This document shows, in pieces, positions 34,631 to 38,979 of a stretch of 38,979 bases of DNA. The position numbers and the translations under genes were made by a program. Within the stretch, counting starts at the first letter, position 1; each line of letters begins with the position of its first letter. The notes under the pieces were generated by a model. The model was not told the DNA's origin. It saw only the letters and a list, made by a program, of their open reading frames with translations, and did no database searches. The stretch lies in NCBI GenBank assembly GCA_028101965.1, contig JAOHMI010000020.1:1-38979 (forward strand), written 5' to 3'. This stretch comes from Bacteriovoracaceae bacterium (lineage in GTDB: Bacteria; Bdellovibrionota; Bacteriovoracia; Bacteriovoracales; Bacteriovoracaceae).

Positions 34631-37059
34631 TTAATAAAATTTATTTTCAGAGTATTTCACAAATTACTGAATATATTGTTAGTTTAAATGAAGCAGAGCA
34701 AATCGTTGTTGCGCCTTCTCCTGAAATTGCGGATTTTATTAGAACTAGCTTTCAGACAAATGAAGGAACAAACAACCTTGATGTTATAACCTTTTCTAAC
34801 TTTTTAAATACCTTGAAGAAAAATTTCTCTTCTTTAGATGAGCAGGTTATTTATAGAAAATCGCAACAAATTTTAACCTTGGGAGCTGCTTATCGAAAAC
34901 TTAACTCTTCACCACACATTAGCTTCACCAGTTTTGAAAATTGCTATACAATTTTAACGGATTTAAAAAGTTATTCGACAAATTATGAAGTTTTAGAAAA
35001 TGTCCTAGAAAACTATTCAGATGAGACTAAGGATTATGTTTTAAAACTATTCATGTTACAGAATAACTTAAACCTTATTGATGAGCATCAAGCTCTTTTT
35101 GAATTGAGTGAATGCATTAGAAGTGAAATCCCTTTTGAGTATAAACAGGCTAAAAATTTTCACTTAATAGGTTTTGAGCATATATCTCCAGTCCAAATTG
35201 ATTTCTTCCGATCACTTTCATTAAGAAGTAAATTGTCATTTTTCATTCCACAGTTTGTGAAACAAAATTCAATTAATAGCGATTGGTTTAATTGGTTAGA
35301 TGGTGATGAGGAGTTTCTTCCATTGAGTGAAATTGATACTTCACTAATAAGGTTCTGCAAGGTTAATCAAATCGATTATGTTAAAAAGATTAATCAAACT
35401 GAAAATGGGGACAAACTTTTTATTGCTGGGAAAAACACTGATCCGGCTATTTTTGATATATTTGGGAAAAAGCAAAAAAATTATAGGAAAAAAATAAATT
35501 TATTTGATGGTCAAATTAATGATTTAAAAATAATTTTCTTAAATTTAGTAACTAACCATGAGCTTAGTTTGAGTCAATTTCTTGATAATATTGTTGAATT
35601 GAGTCAGAAGAGTATTAAAGAAAAAAAGTACTTATCGGTGAAGATTCTTTCAGAATTTCATCGAGTCGCAAGAGATTGGGGAGAGTACTTTAGTGAAGAA
35701 GAATTAATAAAAAAATTTGAACTAGATTTATTTGAAGAAATAGTTCGTTTAGATCTGCCACGACTTTATGATATTGAAGTTCAAGAAGGTGAAACTTTTG
35801 GAAAAGTAGAGTTATTGGGAAGCTTCTCTGCTTCAAATGGCCAAGGAACTGTAACCTACTTTGGCCCAAATAGTTTAAGCAAAGGAAATAGTGTTAATCA
35901 TTTAGGAAAAGTTTATTCTTTGTTATCCTCCTTGGGCCCTATTCAAAGACCTGAATTATCGAATTACTTTACTTTAAGTGGAATCTCTTCATTGTTTTCA
36001 AATAATTTTTCAAAATCGACGATCTTTATTGATGAAAAGTTAGATAAAGAAACTGATATAACCGAAAGTTTAATAGATATCATTGGAGAAGAGTTTCAAT
36101 ATGAGGAAATTCTTCTCGAGAAAAAAGAGATCCCTCTTCCAAATAAGCTTGAGAGAGTCGATATTCCTCAAAAAATTCTAAAGAGAACACATTCGGCAAA
36201 CTCTTTACAAACCTATCTGGATTGCCCTCAACAGTATTATTTAAAATATCGTATAGGCAGCTTTCAACCATTGGAAATTGAAAATCAATTAAACCCTTTT
36301 GAGATTGGGCGGTTACTGCATTTCATTGTTGAGCTATATTTTGCGAATGAGTTTAATCAACAAGGAAATAAAGATATTCAGAGCTTTATTGAAATGGAAA
36401 TTGAAAAATATTTCGAAAAGAATAAAAAGAACTTTAGTGCTAGTTTTAACCAGGATTTAAAAAGTGAGTTGAGCTATAAAGCAAAAAAGATGATTCTATT
36501 TATCCAGAAAACCTTAATACAAATGAAAATAAAGCACTGGTCGACAGAGTATTCGCTCAGTAATGAGACAAGCAGTTTTAAGGGAAGTATTGACTTCCTA
36601 GCTTATAACGATGACACGGTAGTGATATTAGATCTCAAATCAAGTGTTGGTACGAAGTATAGCAAAAAGAATATATTAGATTTTAATCATATCCAGCTAT
36701 GGATTTATCTTTTATCCATGCAAGAATTCATTGGGGATCGAAATATACTCTTCGGTTATTTTGGTTTTAGGGACATTACAAGCTCTACTGCTTTTTTTGT
36801 GAATAAAAATAATCGAATGAATTCTGTTGAAGGTCTTTTATCAGAAGAAATGATTGATACCACAAAACTAACGATTGAAAAGTTAACTAGTGAGGATTTT
36901 CAAGACTTGATGAAGGACTTTGATGCTTATCAAATGAAAATATCTGAACAGATTGAGCTGGATCAAAGATTCATTCCTCTTCCTACGAACAAATCTGTCT
37001 GTGAATACTGTGACTTTTCACAATTGTGTAAAAAAGATGGAGAGTCATTATTATGGTAG
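34627..37059 (+). CDS. AddB-like PD-(D/E)XK nuclease with probable Fe-S cluster
   Basis: This is the presumed partner of the helicase gene that follows, in an AddAB-type double-strand-break end-processing enzyme. The GTG start at 34627 overlaps the SCO stop by four bases. Residues 1 to about 500 show only faint helicase-like order: there is no intact Walker A, as in many inactive AddB helicase cores. The nuclease domain (about 520-810) has H565 and E569, D656, the D669-x-K671 pair (ILDLKSS) and Q690-x3-Y694, which are the catalytic residues of the RecB/AddB nuclease type. Cysteines C533, C792, C795 and C801 have the arrangement of the 4Fe-4S site known in AddB. At 810 residues it is shorter than Bacillus AddB (about 1160). 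Strong family call; the name addB is by analogy. Confidence 0.85.
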   Translation: MINKIYFQSISQITEYIVSLNEAEQIVVAPSPEIADFIRTSFQTNEGTNNLDVITFSNFLNTLKKNFSSLDEQVIYRKSQQILTLGAAYRKLNSSPHISFTSFENCYTILTDLKSYSTNYEVLENVLENYSDETKDYVLKLFMLQNNLNLIDEHQALFELSECIRSEIPFEYKQAKNFHLIGFEHISPVQIDFFRSLSLRSKLSFFIPQFVKQNSINSDWFNWLDGDEEFLPLSEIDTSLIRFCKVNQIDYVKKINQTENGDKLFIAGKNTDPAIFDIFGKKQKNYRKKINLFDGQINDLKIIFLNLVTNHELSLSQFLDNIVELSQKSIKEKKYLSVKILSEFHRVARDWGEYFSEEELIKKFELDLFEEIVRLDLPRLYDIEVQEGETFGKVELLGSFSASNGQGTVTYFGPNSLSKGNSVNHLGKVYSLLSSLGPIQRPELSNYFTLSGISSLFSNNFSKSTIFIDEKLDKETDITESLIDIIGEEFQYEEILLEKKEIPLPNKLERVDIPQKILKRTHSANSLQTYLDCPQQYYLKYRIGSFQPLEIENQLNPFEIGRLLHFIVELYFANEFNQQGNKDIQSFIEMEIEKYFEKNKKNFSASFNQDLKSELSYKAKKMILFIQKTLIQMKIKHWSTEYSLSNETSSFKGSIDFLAYNDDTVVILDLKSSVGTKYSKKNILDFNHIQLWIYLLSMQEFIGDRNILFGYFGFRDITSSTAFFVNKNNRMNSVEGLLSEEMIDTTKLTIEKLTSEDFQDLMKDFDAYQMKISEQIELDQRFIPLPTNKSVCEYCDFSQLCKKDGESLLW

Positions 37060-38979
37060 CTCCAAATTCAGAACAAAAATTAGCGATTGAACATCATGGA
37101 GGAGTTCTTCTTGAGGCTGGAGCAGGAGCAGGAAAAACTTTTGTCATCATTAATCATTTACTTTATTGCTTTAATCTAAAAATTAACGAGATAAGTAATA
37201 TTGGTGATTCTTCAGAGAAAAAGAAAATATTAGTTGATTATCTAAACTCTATTGTTGTTTGCACATTTACAAAAGATGCAGCGGGTGAGTTACAGAAGAG
37301 GTTAAAGAATGAACTTAAGCAGAAGTTAGAGCGAGTTGATAACCCAGATCAGAAAAATATGTGGTTATTGCTAATGGAGAATTTAAAAAGTTTAAATATT
37401 GGAACTATTCACTCATTTCTCTATAACTTGGTTAGGTTAGGTTTGATTGAAGGGTTGAATCATAATTCTGGTATTATTTCTCAAATAGAGTGGGAAGAGA
37501 AAATTAAAAAATTAGTTATGGAGGCGGATTTTCACAATCAAACTTTGACCGAAACAGAAGTGCTTGAAGCTGCCATCAAAATATTCTCCAGCCCCTTAAT
37601 AAGGATCGAATGGTCTAATTATAAGTTAAGAACTCCTGAGATGATAGAGGAAGTTCGTGAAGTCGTTGAAGGCCAATTCAATGAATTATTTAAAGAAAAC
37701 AATATTGATCTTCATCAAATAAGTTTACAGGGATATGATGAATTTCAGGATAAAAAATGGTTTATCTTCTTAAATGATTTTCAGAAAATTTATTTCAATG
37801 GTGATCAAAGCTTACTTGGATTAAAACAAGTTGTTGAGTTTTTTTCAAATCTAAAGAGAATGCCTCCTGCCCCTCGTCAAGAGCAATTGCAAGAGGTAAA
37901 ATACCTTTTTGAGCAAATTAAGAAATTAAGAAAATTTCTTAATGCTTATTATGATGACTGTATAAGTTATCTTGAAAATTACCATTTTATTTTTGAAGAC
38001 TACCTTAAACCTTTAAATGATTTATTCCATCAAGTGGAAAGCAATTACTTGAGTTACCCAGGTATAGTGTTTTCTGACCTAGAATATTATGTTCACCAAT
38101 CTATTCTTAATTCTAAAAGTCTAAGAGAATCATTACAAAGCTCTTATAACTATTTTATTGTGGATGAGTTCCAAGATACTTCTAGCATTCAATTTGATAT
38201 TTTACTCAATATACTTGGAAACGATTACTCTAAACTCTTTTGTGTCGGAGATCCTAAACAAGCAATCTACGGATTCAGAGGAGGCGAACTAGGGGTAATA
38301 CGAGATTGTAAACGGAAGGTACCCCAAGTTCTTAGTTTGAAAATGAACTATCGCTCCCTTCCTGGTGTTGTTGATTTTAATAATAATTTTTTTGATCATG
38401 TTTTGAAACTAGGTAGTGGGTTTGAAGGTGATGACCACCATACTGTTGAGTTCTCCTCCCAAGCAACAACCCATGAATTTAATGACGAAATTAATAATAA
38501 TTTTGAAAAAATAGATATTGAAATTGAAAATGAGGAAGAGCTTGATTCATTCAAATCTGATCAAATTAATTTGGCTGAGTCACGCTATTTTTGTCATAGA
38601 ATCATCCGCGAATTAAAAGAATTTCCAGAGAAAGATATTGCAGTCTTATATAAAAAGCTGGCACCATCAAATTATTTAATTAAGTTGTTAATGGAAAATG
38701 AGATATCTTTTACTTCTATAATTAAGGTTCCTTTCGCTGATGAGCCTTTAATTGGAATCCATTATGTTGTTTCCCGCTACTTAATTGAAGAAAGTGATTC
38801 TGTTGAATTAACTTTTTTATTTTTAAATGAATATTTATCATTTTTTGATTCAGAAATTTCTTATGATAAAGAGTATTTTTCTGGATGTATTAAAAAAGTT
38901 CAAATAGACCTGAAGTATTTGAATATTGAAACTGCTTTTAGAAGGTTTCTAAATTCACTAGGCATTACGAGTTCGAAAG
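37053..38979 (+). CDS. AddA/RecB-type UvrD-family helicase, 3' end cut by window edge
   Basis: The ATG at 37053 lies inside the end of the AddB-like gene (seven-base overlap), and the frame stays open to the window end, giving 642 residues. Visible motifs are Q8, Walker A AGAGAGKT (22-29), VVCTFTKDAAGEL (motif Ia), GTIHSF (117-122), VDEFQDT (370-376), GDPKQAIYGFRGGEL (motif III) and MNYRSLPGVVDF (motif IV). The long insertion between motifs Ia and II and the GDPKQAIYGFRG form separate it from PcrA and match AddA/RecB. The rest of the motor and any C-terminal nuclease domain lie beyond the window. The overlap with the AddB-like gene supports production as one complex. Confidence 0.9.
   Translation, partial: MVAPNSEQKLAIEHHGGVLLEAGAGAGKTFVIINHLLYCFNLKINEISNIGDSSEKKKILVDYLNSIVVCTFTKDAAGELQKRLKNELKQKLERVDNPDQKNMWLLLMENLKSLNIGTIHSFLYNLVRLGLIEGLNHNSGIISQIEWEEKIKKLVMEADFHNQTLTETEVLEAAIKIFSSPLIRIEWSNYKLRTPEMIEEVREVVEGQFNELFKENNIDLHQISLQGYDEFQDKKWFIFLNDFQKIYFNGDQSLLGLKQVVEFFSNLKRMPPAPRQEQLQEVKYLFEQIKKLRKFLNAYYDDCISYLENYHFIFEDYLKPLNDLFHQVESNYLSYPGIVFSDLEYYVHQSILNSKSLRESLQSSYNYFIVDEFQDTSSIQFDILLNILGNDYSKLFCVGDPKQAIYGFRGGELGVIRDCKRKVPQVLSLKMNYRSLPGVVDFNNNFFDHVLKLGSGFEGDDHHTVEFSSQATTHEFNDEINNNFEKIDIEIENEEELDSFKSDQINLAESRYFCHRIIRELKEFPEKDIAVLYKKLAPSNYLIKLLMENEISFTSIIKVPFADEPLIGIHYVVSRYLIEESDSVELTFLFLNEYLSFFDSEISYDKEYFSGCIKKVQIDLKYLNIETAFRRFLNSLGITSSK

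Overview
The window is AT-rich (roughly one third G+C by eye) and densely coded, with short gaps and several overlapping start/stop pairs. It looks like chromosomal DNA of a free-living, aerobic Gram-negative bacterium. Evidence for this is a Rieske/cytochrome b complex with a multiheme cytochrome c, heme O synthase, a SCO-type copper protein, an AsmA-like envelope protein, a lipoprotein and many signal-peptide proteins. The low G+C, the many lineage-specific secreted proteins and the receiver/HD-GYP, FliG-like and CheC-like pieces remind me most of the Bacteriovorax/Halobacteriovorax side of Bdellovibrionota. That placement is an inference from gene content, not a database result. I saw no tRNA, rRNA, CRISPR array, insertion sequence or phage gene.

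Layout. 1-816 (minus): a CheC-like phosphatase (cut by the window edge) behind a CheY-like receiver. 938-3355 (minus): Lon protease. 3675-11763 (plus): glmU, glmS, a PcrA/UvrD helicase and a large AsmA-like protein with a Lys/Ala-rich tail. 11852-14309 (plus): mtnA, a Ppx/GppA phosphatase that overlaps it, and a stand-alone cyclic-nucleotide-binding-like domain. 14467-15944: a small lipoprotein and a convergent exported, probably beta-barrel protein, separated by a bidirectional terminator. 16188-17088 (minus): a two-gene unit of a truncated FliG-like protein and a short all-coiled-coil protein. 17177-20891 (plus): a thiolase with a good promoter, tightly followed by an unknown one-pass membrane protein, then a membrane protein with a duplicated cysteine domain. 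20909-23591 (minus): two exported cysteine-containing proteins of unknown function.

23669-30787 is respiratory: a four-helix membrane protein (minus), a HEAT-repeat membrane-anchored protein, then Rieske protein, cytochrome b N-terminal half, an enlarged cytochrome b C-terminal half and a 950-residue cytochrome with eight CXXCH motifs, closed by a strong intrinsic terminator at 30812-30835. 30974-32947 holds a small secreted protein and a convergent receiver/HD-GYP-like regulator. 33105-38979 (plus) runs from ctaB through a SCO protein into an AddB-like nuclease and an AddA/RecB-type helicase cut by the window end.

The genes fall into four themes: cell-wall precursor supply (glmU/glmS), DNA repair (pcrA and the AddAB-like pair), aerobic respiration (bc-type complex, ctaB, SCO) and signalling (receiver/CheC, Lon, CNB domain, HD-GYP). 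The most unusual items are the FliG-like/coiled-coil pair, the eight-heme cytochrome within the bc operon, the exact CheC signature next to a CheY-like receiver, and the duplicated cysteine domain in a membrane protein. Several starts are moved inward here, because a Shine-Dalgarno sequence lies directly before an internal ATG: lon, glmU, the beta-barrel gene, the thiolase and the SCO gene.
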